From NCBI GenBank assembly GCA_047967505.1, contig CM106539.1: a DNA stretch of 64,000 nt. One strand, written 5' to 3'. How positions within the stretch are numbered: the stretch's first letter is position 1; each line of letters opens with the position of its first letter. Positions 41,017 to 53,095 of this stretch are shown one piece after another. The DNA comes from Dipteris shenzhenensis (Eukaryota; Polypodiophyta; Polypodiopsida; Gleicheniales). The notes beneath the pieces were generated by a model. The model had not been told where the DNA came from. It made no database searches and saw only the letters and a list, made by a program, of their open reading frames with translations. The translations under genes were made by a program, and so were the position numbers.

Positions 41017-41892
41017 TCATGTTCATGACACTTTTATATTATTGTATCATTGGTTCATTATTGTTTTTTTAATTTGTTTTGTTTTCTACTTTTGTATCCC
41101 ATCATATTCTTGATAGCTTTCTAAATGACCTTATTGAATAATAAATAATGGAAATACAGAATCTATATGCATGTGAGATCATTTTGTTAGTACAAATGTA
41201 ATCTATGAACTTTCATAATTTAATCTCTTTGAAATGCAAAGAGATAAGATTTAATGCAATATCTACAAAAAGAGCAAGTAGAAGTGAAATCTGGCATATT
41301 TAAATTAAAAATGTGGGAAATGTGAAAGAATGTGAAGCCAATGCTTTCGGAGTTAAGGCAATAATGAGAAGGATCTCTTGTATGTCTGAAATTTTTAGAG
41401 CCTAAATATCAATCTTTAAGGGAGAAAAAAAGGAATCAACATCATTTGCAAAGTGAGATAGACTTGGAAAGGCAAGTTCTTATGGCAACATTGAAAACAT
41501 CCAAGCAATATCTACAATCCAATATGTACAAAATTGAAAACAAGAAAATACAAGTGAATTTTGGTGTAATCAAATTGAAAATGGAGGCAATGACAAAGGA
41601 TGTGAATCTGAATCTTCCATAGATGTTGGCAATATGTTGTACCTATTAGCCATAATAACTTCAATATGTACTCATCAATGCAACGCTTTCCACAAATTCA
41701 TGCCATGTATTTTGCAAAATTGAGTTTCAAAGTTCCTCTCTTTTGGACTGAAATTGTGAGTGTTGAAAAAACTGAGACTTGGGATAGTCCCACTTCTCCT
41801 AATATGGTCTTAATATGCGCCATTTCCACCAATATATAGCCTCGAGCCATGCGAAAAACTGAGAATCTACAACCCATAGCAGCGTCAGTGCA
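41017..41892. other. Unassigned AT-rich DNA
   Basis: No supported gene, RNA or repeat. Confidence 0.4.
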
Positions 41893-42034
41893 CAAGACAC
41901 TACCGGCGGTAGTACTCACATTACCGGCAATAATATTAATTATCCTGATGGTGTCTATTACCGTCAGTATTTACACCACTGGGATAATTAATATTACTAT
42001 CGGTAATGTGAGTACTACCATTGGTAGTGTCTTG
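41893..42034. repeat. Long imperfect hairpin
   Basis: Arms of 53 bp: 41,893-41,945 (CAAGACACTACCGGCGGTAG ... TTAATTATCC) pairs with 41,982-42,034 (GGATAATTAATATTACTATC ... GTAGTGTCTTG), with only about five mismatches and a 36-base loop. It is the size of a MITE end-to-end foldback or a microRNA-like precursor. No flanking target duplication was identified. Confidence 0.8.
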
Positions 42035-42223
42035 TGTACCGGTGGTACTTTTATCCAATTTTTTGTTGTTTTTTTCCGGTAAACTATGTGATCATGTTTT
42101 TTCCACACTACTTGGAAGAGTAATTAACAAATGCTAATAACCCATTAATGCAAACGTGAAAACGTGAACGTAATCCTTGGTCTTGATGTGCAAAAATGGA
42201 TCCATTGCTTTTGAGAGTACATA

Positions 42224-42637
42224 GTTGGGGATGGAGGTTTTCCATTACTTCCTTGGTTGAAGATCCCCTTCAGATGTGATCAGCTTGGAGGAGCCCTAGA
42301 CGTACGCGATTACAACTATAATTTGTCATCCACTCACTTTGTTGTGGAGAAAACATTTGGATGATTGAAGGGTGCATGCGGTATCCTTGCTCAGCCCATA
42401 GAGAATCCAAATTTGCACCATCTTCCATGACTCATCCATGCATGTTGTATCTTACACAACATGGCCCTTGACTATGATGACAACAAGGATGATGAAGTGG
42501 ACGTGGACATTAACATGAATGATGGCTTGATTGAGAACCCTGTGGCTGGGTATGGTGGGGAGGAGGACATGCCAAAGGCAACAGACCTAAGAGACACAAT
42601 GGTGCAGTACTTGAGGACATTGGATCCAAATCGTTGA
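42224..42637 (+). pseudogene. PIF/Harbinger transposase C-terminal remnant
   Basis: One continuous frame of 138 codons reads GDGGFPLLPWLKIPF, NYNLSSTHFVVEKTFG, LKGACGILAQPIENPNLHHL, HACCILHNMAL and an acidic tail ending in YLRTLDPNR. This matches the DDE_4-type nuclease end of PIF/Harbinger transposases, including the third acidic residue (Glu in VVEKTFG) and the conserved CCxLHN. Two TGA codons interrupt it, both where Arg or a similar residue is expected (after KTFG and after HHLP), as from CGA. The 5' part with the other catalytic residues is missing. Confidence 0.8.
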
Positions 42638-44059
42638 TTTCTCCTATTTTACCTTTTAGCAAGGCGACATGCATCGACGTCCATGCACAGAGACTGAGGA
42701 ACGCGGCTGACTGAGTGGCCTCCCTAGCATTAGCCGTGACGCGGGGAAGTGCTCCCTAGTCTTTGCATTACAAAAAACGAAACATGGTAGGTGAGGCCAA
42801 AGGTTTTAGTCTTTATGTCTCTTAGAACTCCTACCATCTGGGATGTAGCTCCATCGACGAGCTTGAAAACCAGATTGGTTCTTTCAAATTTCAAGCCTTC
42901 CCCACTTGGCCTAGCATTATTTGGTGAAAATCGAACAATATATGTAGGCCGACACTCTTGCCCTTCCTTCTCCTCTTTCCCTTTTGCCCTCTGAATTATC
43001 CTATTGCCCTCTTGTCCTTTAAGAACACATCTATGAAGTTGATTTTAGATGATTTGGTATTTTCATTCTTGATCTCAAATGGTTTATAACTATCTACAAT
43101 GGTCCCAATGCTACAGTCAAAAGAGATAGCAGTGGTAACACTTCACAGGCAATGCTTCACCGACACACCTTCACATATCAAGGGGATCTAGTGCAGTCAT
43201 GCCAATGCCAGTATTCATATGCCTAAAAATGTTCCCCGCATTGATGAAGGAGTTGGATTGCCACCTATGGCTCGTGAAGCTAGATCGGTAACTGCTACTC
43301 CTAACTTGAGGCAACCCATGATAATTGAGAGCATCTAGGTTCAGGGTCATTGTTTGCTTGGGTGTAGCCATTTTTGGTGAGTTTCATGGACACTTTCTAT
43401 ACATGGGTATCTTGCATGACCCATAACTTATGCATTGCTCAATGGAATTGGGCAAACTTTGTCTTCAAGTTCTAGTACATGTTCAAACTTGAACATGAGA
43501 GAAAAAAAAGTATGGAATAGGGACTTGGAATGAGAACATTAAACCATTATAAGTTCTATGTTGCATGTGAAGCATGCACCCTGAAGACTGTAGGATATAG
43601 CACTTTATTAGAAAACATCAAAATTTTGTTCTGTACATACATGCAACCAAGTAATCATTATAAAGTACACTACTGAGCTTCTCCTCAACCCAAGGACACC
43701 TAAATGAGATCATTATGCATGGGTTAATGGGCCTCCAATGTTGTGCTAAAGTGATGCATACCCATTTGAGGGCACGCTCCATAAGTTGAAAACCAAAACG
43801 GATTGAATATTTGGAATTCAAACTATTGGGACTAGTGCATGGTGGGTGGTCTTAAAACATTGATAGCTGTTGGTATTGGTATCTAGATTCACCCTAAAAA
43901 GGAAGAAGTTGGGGACAAACAATGAGAACAAAGAAGACTCCTTGAAGAGTAGTAGAAAGAAGCAGTTGCAGATGCATGCATTCGATCATTACCATCAGAG
44001 CGAAGAATACAAGCTATGGTGGCATGATTGGTGGGAGCATTCAAGGCAACAACATCAGG
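42638..44059. other. Unassigned DNA after the Harbinger remnant
   Basis: No convincing gene. Short frames on both strands look random. It may contain the 3' part of the Harbinger element and other relics. Confidence 0.35.
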
Positions 44060-44473
44060 CCATTAAGGTGATTACCAGTCTCGAGTCTTCACAAGCTTTA
44101 ACCTACACCCTAAAGTGTGAAGAGAGTGGGAGAGAAGTAAGGAGTCTCACTTGCACCTTTCTCACATACACAATGAGGGAATACACATAAAGGTGGAGGC
44201 TGAAAACAGTTTTCCTCTTCTTAGTTGTGAAATCCAAAAGAACTCCCTCTAAGTACAAAAGGAATAGATGAACCCTATATGTGGGTCTCAAACCAAACTC
44301 AGCTAACCTAGGTGGCATACTAATTGAGCCACTAACTAGAGTACATAAAGATAGCTGTCATCCAGCTATTATTCATGGGTGATGTACCAACCGCATCTGT
44401 AGCTAACAAGTCGGTGACATAAATGCACAATGGTCACCCTGGCATATCACGAGTGGAGCTCGATATCTCAACA
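44060..44473 (-). mobile_element. Probable copia 3' LTR
   Basis: On the minus strand TGTTGAGATATCGAGCTCC begins at 44,473, directly after a polypurine tract. A TATA-like CCACATATAGGG lies near 44,277. The distal end is not resolved; 44,060 is an estimate from typical LTR length. Confidence 0.5.
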
Positions 44474-44489
44474 CTCCCCCTTGAGCTCA
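44474..44489 (-). promoter_or_regulatory. Polypurine tract of the copia remnant
   Basis: The minus strand reads TGAGCTCAAGGGGGAG immediately before TGTTGAGATATC, the usual plus-strand primer position next to a copia 3' LTR. Confidence 0.7.
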
Positions 44490-44625
44490 ATCCCAATTCC
44501 TGCACACCAAGCAAGTTTCTAAACTTGTGCAGCTTCTCTACACCCAATGCTATCGTTAATATGTCGGCTACCTGATCCACTGTGCTGATATAAACTAGAT
44601 CAATAAAACCTACTAGAACCTTCTC

Positions 44626-46310
44626 CTACACATAGTGATAATGCACCTCAATGTGCTTTGTTCTAGCATGATAGACTGGGTTATTTGCCAACTGTATACT
44701 ACTCATGTTGTCACAATAAATGACAACTGGCCCATCTATAGACTGAGACAAAAGGCAACTGTAGGCTGTTTCTTGCTGCTCCAAGTGACTACAGCACTCC
44801 CAAAAGAGAACACATATCAACTGGTATATCGTCTATCAGAAATACTACCAGCCCAATCAGTGCATCCATGCAACTGTATCTAAACCCCAGTCTCGTAAAA
44901 TAGTCCATACTGCAATGTGGACTTCACATACATCAGTATGTGTCTAACTGCATCCAAATGCAGTTTCCTTAGAGCCTGCATAAACTGACTTACCAAGCCA
45001 ATAGCATAGCTCAAATCTGGCCTAATAATAGACATATAAATCAAACTTCCTACTATGCATCTGTACATAGTAGGGTCTTCCAAAATCTCACCTGCATCTG
45101 CACTCAACCTCACATTCTGCTCCAAAGGAACTAAAATAGGCTTACAACCTGTCATCCCATATTTGGACAACATGTCCAATCCATACTGCCTCTGCAAGAG
45201 CCATATCCCACTTTTGGATCTAATCACCTCAATGCCCAAGAAGTAACGTAGCTCTCCCAAATCCTTCATCTCAAATTTCTGCTTCAATAGCATTTTCACA
45301 TGAAGGATATCTTCATCACTATCACCTGTGATGATCAAATCATCAACATAAATGACAAGCAACATAATACCTTTTTCTGTTTTTCTCACATAAAGTGAGA
45401 AATCTACCGTGGAAATCTGAAAGCCAATAGTGACAAGATATTGTCCTATCTTGTTAGACCATGCTCTAGGTGCTTGCTTCAAGCCATACAAGACTTTCTT
45501 CAACCTGCAAACAAACTCAAGATGAACAGCATGAACATAACCTAGTGGTTGCTCCATATAGACCTCTTCTTGCAAATCACCATGCAAGAAGGCATTCTTT
45601 ACATCCATCTGATGTAAAGACCATCCCTTTGATGGAGCCATAGCAATGACTAGTCTTACAATTGCCATCCTTGCAACCGGACTGAATGTTTCTTCATAAT
45701 CAATGCCATATGTCTGTGCATACCCCTTAACAACTAATCTTGCCTTGTATCTACTCACAGAACCATCTGCATTGTGCTTCACCTTATAGACCCACTTGCA
45801 GCCAATTGCATTCTTATCTTTAGGCAAAGGCACCAATTCACATGTAGCATTTGCTTCCAAGGCATCCATTTCTTCATCCATGGCTTTCTCCCATTTTTCT
45901 TTTCCCATGGCTTGCTCAAAAGAAGTGGATTCTGGTTCATGTATCACTTTGACCATATAGGCATAGTGAATGGCTGTAAATCCATCACATTTCAGCCTAT
46001 CCACGGGATACTTAACTCTGGTAGACCTACGCAAAATAGGCTCACTACTAGGTGCTCTCAAAACATCCCTTGTCTTCCTTACTACAAGTGTAACAATAGA
46101 AGGAATACCCAACTCATCATCAAGGATCTGTTCTGAGCCACTAGATTCACCATCCACATAAGAGTGACCTGCATTCACATCAACCATGTGCTATCTACTT
46201 TCTCTTTTCCCTTTCGTGATACTTGCATACCACTATCTGCATTGCTTTGAAAAGATTCTTCTGATCTCAATCTGCCTGTCCATGGCAAAGTATGTGAACC
46301 ACTGCTAGAG
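44626..46310 (-). pseudogene. Ty1/copia pol remnant: reverse transcriptase and RNase H
   Basis: The main frame (46,187-44,880, 435 codons) contains the whole RVT_2 reverse transcriptase: WEKAMDEEMDALEANATCEL, the copia block GCKWVYKVKHNADGSVSRYK, DYEETFSPVARMAIVRLVI, QMDVKNAFLHGDLQEEVYM and the active site LLVIYVDDLIITG. LGELRYFLGIEV and the DLSYAIGLVSQFM region follow. RNase H continues in other frames: SAVVTWSSKKQPTVA, then VVIYCDNMSSIQLANNPVYH (44,820-44,626). About 150 bases between those two blocks appear deleted. The upstream linker (LPWTGRLRSEESFQ) is shifted by one frame at about 46,190. Integrase, protease and gag are absent; it stops at about 46,310 beside an element terminus. Dead copy. 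Confidence 0.85.
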
Positions 46311-46350
46311 GACACTACAAGTCCAAACACTTATTTCATTAATTTTGGAC
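46311..46350 (-). mobile_element. Orphan terminus of the unknown element family
   Basis: The minus strand reads CCAAAATTAATGAAATAAG then TGTTTGG, matching the 3' termini of copies A, B and C. Copia pol follows immediately. Upstream on the minus strand no element body is recognisable beyond AGTCCAAAAG-like repeats. Confidence 0.55.
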
Positions 46351-46881
46351 TCATATGTCTACTTTTGGACTATTCCTTAAAATCCTTCCCAAATGAAAAG
46401 TTTACTTTATGAAAATGTCATTCGAGAATCAAAAGTTTACTTTCTGGCACTGTCATTTCCACATAATACATTTCAAAATATCTGTCTACAATGTTGTACT
46501 AATAATGCAAAAACTACTATTAAATCCTATATTTGTATTTCTTGTTTATAAGAATCGTATTCTTAAATTAAAAAATCCGAGTTATTAGTTTAAATCCATG
46601 AAAAACCATGCTATTGAGGATTCACAACATTTTAAAAATGTATACATAAGAGACCTACAAGACTCTTTTTACTTTCAATGTAGAAAACTATATATTCAAG
46701 AAATTAAAAGGTTTACATAGACACGAGACATGATGGAAGCCTTTTTTGTACTCCAAAAAATAGCTATAGCTATGCTTGCAATTTTACATTATCATATCGT
46801 AAGTTTTACAACAAAGATTGCTCTGGATGAGTCTTTGTACAAAGGATCTCCTGTGGCCTTTTCAATAATTAAAATTTTCCT
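46351..46881. other. Unassigned AT-rich DNA
   Basis: Contains a duplicated AAAAGTTTACTTT (46,397 and 46,432) and no supported gene. Confidence 0.4.
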
Positions 46882-49800
46882 TTACAGTGAGTTTAGTACA
46901 AATGGGTGATCCAAACATTTGCTTGTTTGAATGTCCTTTTCTATCATCACAGAAATGAGCAATCCAAACATTTGCTTGTTTAGAATGTCCTTTCTATCAT
47001 CACTTGTCGCTTGGGTGCCATCTTCACTGACTCTCATCTGACTACCACCACCACCTTCACTCTTTCTCAATATTTGAATGGTGTTATCATGGGCATTCTT
47101 CATTTATGGTATCTCCTTCTACTTTTTCTTGGGTGAGCATATTTATGAACTCTGTAATGTGCGAAATAATTTTATTTTGTCTTCTACATGATACCCCATG
47201 TGCTTCTTTGTTTTCTTTGACCTTGATTTCTAGGATACTATGACTGTCTCTGTGGAAACTCTTGAAATTGCATCATGGTTTGGGACCCATTCCTTTTTCA
47301 GACTACTATACAATGTACTATTATCTTGGTTCTCCTTCTTACCCCTTGGCTCATACCATACCACTATAAATGTTGTAGCTCCCCCGGTCATCCATGCTCA
47401 TGTCAACTACTTTCGCAACCCAAAACTTCACGTTTTCATGTTCATCATCCGATGGTCGAACTGCAACAAAACAATGGACATCTATGTCTATTTGTGGCAT
47501 AAACTCTCTCTTCTTGGGTCCACAATATGGACGTGGGAGCAGCGATTCAAACTCATTTTCAAAGAGACCACATGCTAGACGCAAGTCATTACCAACATTT
47601 GGCCAAAATAAAGGTTGTTCTGCCTTAATATAATCTTCTCACATTTTTGCAAGGTCCTTTATCAATTGGTAGGTCTTGCTAATTACAACAGTAGTGTGTT
47701 CCTTCCAAGAGGGCTTTCAATCAGGAAATCTCTGGAGCATTTCGTCTTTGTATGTAATAAAAGCTTTTAAGCCTTCTATTTCACCTTTGGATTTCTCGCT
47801 AAATTCTTTTATAGGAGCCCATGTTGGATGCATTTCTTTGCTCGAGATTGAAGTTAAGAGAGAGTAAGATTCTTCAAGTTCCCATTTTGTATCAAGAGAA
47901 TAGTGTTGCCATTGCATCACTGGTTTTTCATCCTTTTAAAAAAAAGCAAAAATAGTGTGGAGAGCTATGACCTATCAGGGCATCACCACCTTTTTGTATG
48001 AAAGGTAGAATAAAGCTCTTCCAATCATACATCCTCTCAACCATTGAGCATATTGTTCCTTCCTTATGGCCACCAACTTGCCTCCCACATTTTCTTATCA
48101 AGCCATCCATTGTCTCCATGTCCTTGTGTTTTAGTTCTCTTGAAACCATGCTAAATACCTTATCGATATCCTCATGTGTGTGCCCAACTAACAAAAACCC
48201 AACTTCAATCTCATTGAAGATTCTATGAGTGATTAGCATTGAGCAAAATGCAAAGAAGAGTACATTCTTATTCTCTCATCCACAATTGTCTGCTTGTACT
48301 CTCAAAGTTGTTGGTAGGTGACCTTTTTCTACATGTACATTGTGAATTGCCTTCATAATAGATGTTACAACTTGATTGCTATCATGTAGATGCAAGGAAT
48401 CAATCCATATGTCTATAAAAAACTTCAAGCCGTGCACTAACACTCCACATAGATGTGTCTTTAAAAGGTATTTTCTTTGTAGCTTAGGTGGAGTGTTAAC
48501 GAATCGAGGTAATGTTGTTGTATTTTGATCCATACCATCTACAATAATGCACATGTACTCATTTGGGTGAGAAATAGCTTGCTCCTTCCAAAATGCATAT
48601 TTTATTCTACAATGTCGAACAAGTCCATGATGAAATTCTCTCTTTTTTTTGTAAGCTTCTTTTTGTTCTGGAGATGTTGCACTCTTAAGTGCTCGCTTTA
48701 GATCATCACAGTCGTTGCACTTTGACATTTTTTGCCTCTTTGGGATTTTAACATGTCCAAAGCTTTTTTTCCAAAGAGTATACAAAGTATGAAAAGATGC
48801 CAGTGCATGCCCTCTTTGCCTCTGTATTTCTCCAATAGAGTTAAATACTTCTTTTTTAGTCAAACCTATCGGAAGATGCATTTTTCATAGATGGGGTTGC
48901 GGTAAAGCATTTTCATAAATGTAATCTTTCAAAATTTTTGTTGCTACAACTATTGAGGCTCTTGTTTTGGGCCTTCCTATGTTTCCATGAATGTTAAATT
49001 TAACTCTATACTTTGCTTTATTAGCCAAATTCCAATATATGCCATGTGATAATCCTATAATCATGCGATATGCATTATTGCAAACACTTTTTCCATTTAT
49101 AAGAGGCCTTATTTGTTGTCCTGAACTTCACCTTCTCTTATTATTTACAAGAAAGCAAGACAGTCTCGTGAGTAGATATTCATTTCTTCTGCTCCCTTTC
49201 CTCTACTAGACATGTTCTCTATAGCCCTTGATGTCATGTAAGTTAATGGATCGCATACATCTACGCTTACAGCATGTAGATCGCATTGCTTTTAGCATAA
49301 CATCTTCATTCATTACTCTTATTCTCTTTGGTTGCTTTTCTGGATCCTGCCTGGACTCATTGTCATTTCATGCATATGTATGTCCGTTTTGAGACCTTCT
49401 GTACATTCTTATTTGGATTTGTGTAGTTCTCCTTGTAAGATTTATTTGTCACGTTGTTTTCATGAGATGTTGCATCCTTGATCTTATCACTCTGACAGTC
49501 AAATACTGAATAGTCCTTTGTTGATGTCATCCTTGCTTTTGATACATTTGTTAAACCATTTGTAACATTAACTCTTTCACAATCAAAGTCAAATACCGAA
49601 TAGTCCTTTATTGATCTCATCCCTACTTTTGATACAATCATAGAACCACTTGTCACAAAGGCATTAGAGTGTCCAAAATGATCTTCAAACTCATCTATTC
49701 CTGAGAAAACATCACTCATTGATGCACTTTCTATGGATTTCATAACTCCATAGTCAGGTGATAGAGTGTCCAGAATGGTCTTCAAACTCATCTATTCCTG

Positions 49801-50901
49801 AGAGAACATCACTCATTGATGCACTTTCTATGGATTTCATAACTCCATAGTCTTGAAACTCCCCTACTCCAGAGAGAACATCACTTATTATACTATTGTG
49901 CATGATTTCCATAATTCCATAGTTACTTGGTTTGACTCCAAGAACTTCATTAGTATCGATGAAGCCATCCATGCTTGAAAAGATATCACTTTTGACATCT
50001 TTGCCCAAGTTCTCAATGTGCATGAACTCATCCACCCCGGATAAGGCATCACTTGTGAAATCTTTTTCTTTCTCGATACTAATGAACTCATCGACTTTTG
50101 ATAAGACGTTAGTGCTATAGTTGAGTGCATTGGAATCATCCATCTCTGAAGGAATAGAGCTTGGTACATTGGCATCTTCTTTCAATTCTTTGATGTTGTA
50201 GTATACATTATGTTTATCATTAAAACCACATGCCGAGTCTTTCCAATATTTAAAAATTGCATGCTCCATCTCAAATCCTTACCTACCTCATAGTAGGGAT
50301 GGTGCCGAGTCTTTCCAATCTTTAAAAATTGCATGCTCCATCTCAAATCCTTACCTACCTCATAGTAGGGACCATCCAATGAGATTGAGTTATCATCCAT
50401 ACCATCATCAGTAACTTTTTGAATTCTCATCTACGCAAATGTCCAGTGTTCCACTTGTTCAAATCCCAAGACTTAACCTTCTGCTAAATTCTTATTTGCA
50501 AATGATAACATTTGTAAAATATCTCCCACTCTAAAATCCAAAGATATGCACTTTGTATTCCTGATGACATGTGTTGGATAAGTCTCATCTCTGTCCCATG
50601 CAATAAATGCTTTGTTGGAAGTATTATAGGGCATAACATCTCCAAGTATTTCCCTATCCCCACACTTATGCTTTAGCTCAACATGTGCACTAAGAATCCT
50701 TGATACGATAACTGCCACCTTATCTTCACCAAGTCTTCTAAAGTGAGAAATAGAATGTGGATCACTTTCATGGATTGTAGCAAATGCAACTACTTCTCTT
50801 TTGCAACATAGAATCACCTCCATCCTTGGAATAAATTTTGTAGCCATCTCCTTTGTGAGTTTCCTTTGCAAACAAGCTGTAACAACCATTATAAAGAACA
50901 T
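46882..50901 (-). pseudogene. Decayed DDE-like gene of the DUF7869 type
   Basis: The conserved core runs from about 49,335 to 47,350. In order it has CCKRRCMRSINLHDIKGYRE, KSVCNNAYRMIIGLSHGIYW, GRPKTRASIVVATKILKDYI, then NDCDDLKRALKSATSPEQ, IIVDGMDQNTTTLPRF, LRVQADNCG, FLLVGHTHEDIDKVFS and a C-terminal BAH-like VHCFVAVRPSDDEHENVKFW. Asp in VDGMDQ, Asp in ADNCG and Glu/Asp in HTHEDID suggest an RNase H-like transposase, which is inference. Breaks include TGA at about 48,884 and TGA after ADNCG where the family has CGA (Arg). Upstream exons (50,901-49,363) encode a variable acidic region with tandem duplications. A probable acceptor TTGTTACAG lies at about 50,878. Confidence 0.65.
49660..49900 (-). 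repeat. Coding tandem duplication in the DUF7869-type gene
   Basis: About 105 bp encoding VMKSIESASMSDVLSGIDEF and EDHFGHS occur twice in direct order (near 49,660-49,760 and 49,765-49,865). Shorter diverged versions (SDVLSGVGEF, SDALSGVDEF, SDIFSSMDGF) lie upstream. A second duplication of about 66 bp (YYEVGKDLRWSMQFLKIGK) lies near 50,235-50,370. Confidence 0.75.
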
Positions 50902-50969
50902 TAGTCTCTTCTCAATAATCTACTTTATTAATTATTTAAAAATCCAAATCTTGTTTTAAAAATTAATCA

Positions 50970-51985
50970 AACCCTAAACCCTAAACCCTAAATCCTAACC
51001 CCCAATCCCCAAACCCTAAACCCTAATTTAAACCCTTGAAACCATAAACCCTAATTCCTAAACCCTAAATCTAAAACCCTAACCCCTAATTTCTAAACCC
51101 TAAATTCTATACCCTAATCCCTAATTCCTAAACCCTAACCCTTAAACCCTAAGCCCTAAATCCTAAACCCTAATCCCTAAACCTAAATCCTAAACCCCTA
51201 AATCCTAATCTTTAAACCTTAACCCCTAATCCCTAAACCCAAAGCCCTAATTCCTAAACCCTAACCCTTAAACCCTAAACCCTAATACCTATACCTAAAT
51301 CCTAAATCCCTAAATCCTAATCCGTAAACCCTAACCCCTAATCCTTGATCTCAAAACCCTAAACCTAAACCCTAACCCCTATTTCCAAAACCCTCAATCC
51401 TAATCCTAGACCTCTAACCCCTAAACCCTAAATCCTAAATCCTTAACCCTAAACTCTAACCTCAAAACCCTAAACCTAAACCCTAACCCTGATTCCTAAT
51501 CCTAGGCCTCTAACCCCTAAACCTTAAACCCTTAACCCTAAATCCTACACCTAAACCCTAACCTATAAACCCTAATCCCTAATCCCTAATCCCTAAACCC
51601 TAACCCCTAATCCCTAAATGTTAATCTTGACTCTTTGAACCCTCAACCCTACCAAATAAAAACTAATCCCTAATCTCTAAACCCTAAACCCTAACTCTAA
51701 AACCTTAAACCCTAACCCCTAAACCCTAACCCCTAAACCCTAAACCCTAAACCCTAAACCCTAACACCTAAACCCTAAATCCTAAGCCTTACCCTCCAAA
51801 CCACCAAACCCTAAACCTTAACCCCAAACCCTGAACCCTAAACCCTAACCCCCAAAGCCTAAACCCGACCTCCTAAACCCTAAATCCAAACCACCAAAGC
51901 CTACAACCCTAAACCCTAACTCACAAACCCTAAACCCTAACCCCCAAACCCTAGACCCAAACCACCAAACCCTAGACGTTAAATC
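50970..51985. repeat. Interstitial telomeric repeat, degenerate (CCCTAAA)n
   Basis: About 1 kb of CCCTAAA on the + strand (TTTAGGG on the other) with many variants (CCCTAAT, CCCTAAC, CCCCAAA, CCTAAAT). It is the Arabidopsis-type plant telomere unit. It lies internally, with the DUF7869-type gene to its left and copy C to its right. Divergence argues for an old insertion, not a live chromosome end. Confidence 0.95.
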
Positions 51986-52029
51986 CTATGGGTGTTTTCA
52001 TAATATCATTTATTTAAGTAATAGTTTTT

Positions 52030-52209
52030 ATTAGGGTTCATAAGTAGAAGTGGAATTGAGAGTAGGAATGTGGGAATGGGAGTGGGAGTTGGGAGGGTGG
52101 TAGTGAGAGAAAGGGAGAGTGGGAGTGTGGAAGTGGGAGTGGGAGTAGGAGAGGGGAGGTGGGCATGGGAGTTGGAGAGGGAGTGGACTTGTGGGAGGTG
52201 GGGATGGGG
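52030..52209. repeat. GTGGGAGTGGGAG minisatellite
   Basis: Short G-rich units, similar to those at 18,200-18,690, abut the copy C terminus. Confidence 0.7.
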
Positions 52210-52642
52210 AACACCTATTTCATTAATTTTGGACTCGTGCACTGTCCAAATTCATTTTGTGAGATAATTTTGGATAAAACATTTTAAAAAAAGAGGCTCT
52301 TATAAACAAAACATTGAGTCAAAAAGGAAGATTTTAAAAAATCAAATTAGAAAAAATGACGTGAGATGTTATTAAAACTAGAGTACATTAAAAATAGAGG
52401 ACATCACATTGTTAAAAGAGACAAAAAGTAAGATTTTAAAAAATCAAATTAGAAAAAATGGCGTGACATGTTATTAAAACTAGAGTACATTTCAAAGTAC
52501 ATTTCAAAAAGAGCACATCACATTTGTACAAGAAGTAGATCATATAACTCAAAAGCCATATGGTGTCAAAAAACACCTTAATACATTAGCTCTTCTAGAA
52601 GATCTCATCTTGATCTCTCTTATCTTCTTAATCACCCAAAGT
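52210..52642 (-). other. 3' end region and terminus of copy C
   Basis: AT-rich and homologous to 36,573-36,970 and 12,093-12,578. A GAGATCTTCTAGA segment is duplicated at 52,585-52,605 and 52,640-52,660. Confidence 0.55.
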
Positions 52643-53095
52643 CTAGAAGATCTCATCATTGGTCTCTCTTATCTTCTCAATAACCCAATCTTTCACTGCC
52701 TCCACAGCTGTATCCTCAACATAATTACATGCAAAGAAGAAATTTAAGCAGTCACAAATTGTTTCTTTATAATTTCTCTGTGAGGCTCTTATTGTTCTCT
52801 CAACATCCGCATCAAATCGCCCATGACAAGAGCTACGATAACAAAGGTTACTTAAGAAGTCTAAGAGATCTTATCATGCTTTTATCATACGTCTTAAAAG
52901 TCTTTCACTCTCTGCTATCTTGAGAGTCTCCTCCCTCTCTGCGTGCCTTTGTGCATCGAATTCCTCTCTCTCCATGTGTGTCAAAGAAGAACCTTGTCAA
53001 ATTCTGGCCTCTCTCTGTGCTCCTTGGTCAGCAATCCATTCTTTGAGACTGTTAATTCCGAACTCCACGTCTTCGACAATGCCAAGAACATCCAT
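52643..53095 (-). pseudogene. Small downstream ORF of copy C, disabled
   Basis: The ATG at 53,095 gives MDVLGIVEDVEFGINSLKEW, stopped after 32 codons by TGA (52,999-52,997, from CGA as in copy B). The later shared TGA is followed here by TAA. The second half (NYKETICDCLNFFFACNYVE) is preserved and ends at 52,643. Confidence 0.5.

Noticed and set aside
50970-51985. True chromosome end
   Set aside because: The telomere repeat is degenerate and is followed by more than 12 kb of other sequence on each side.
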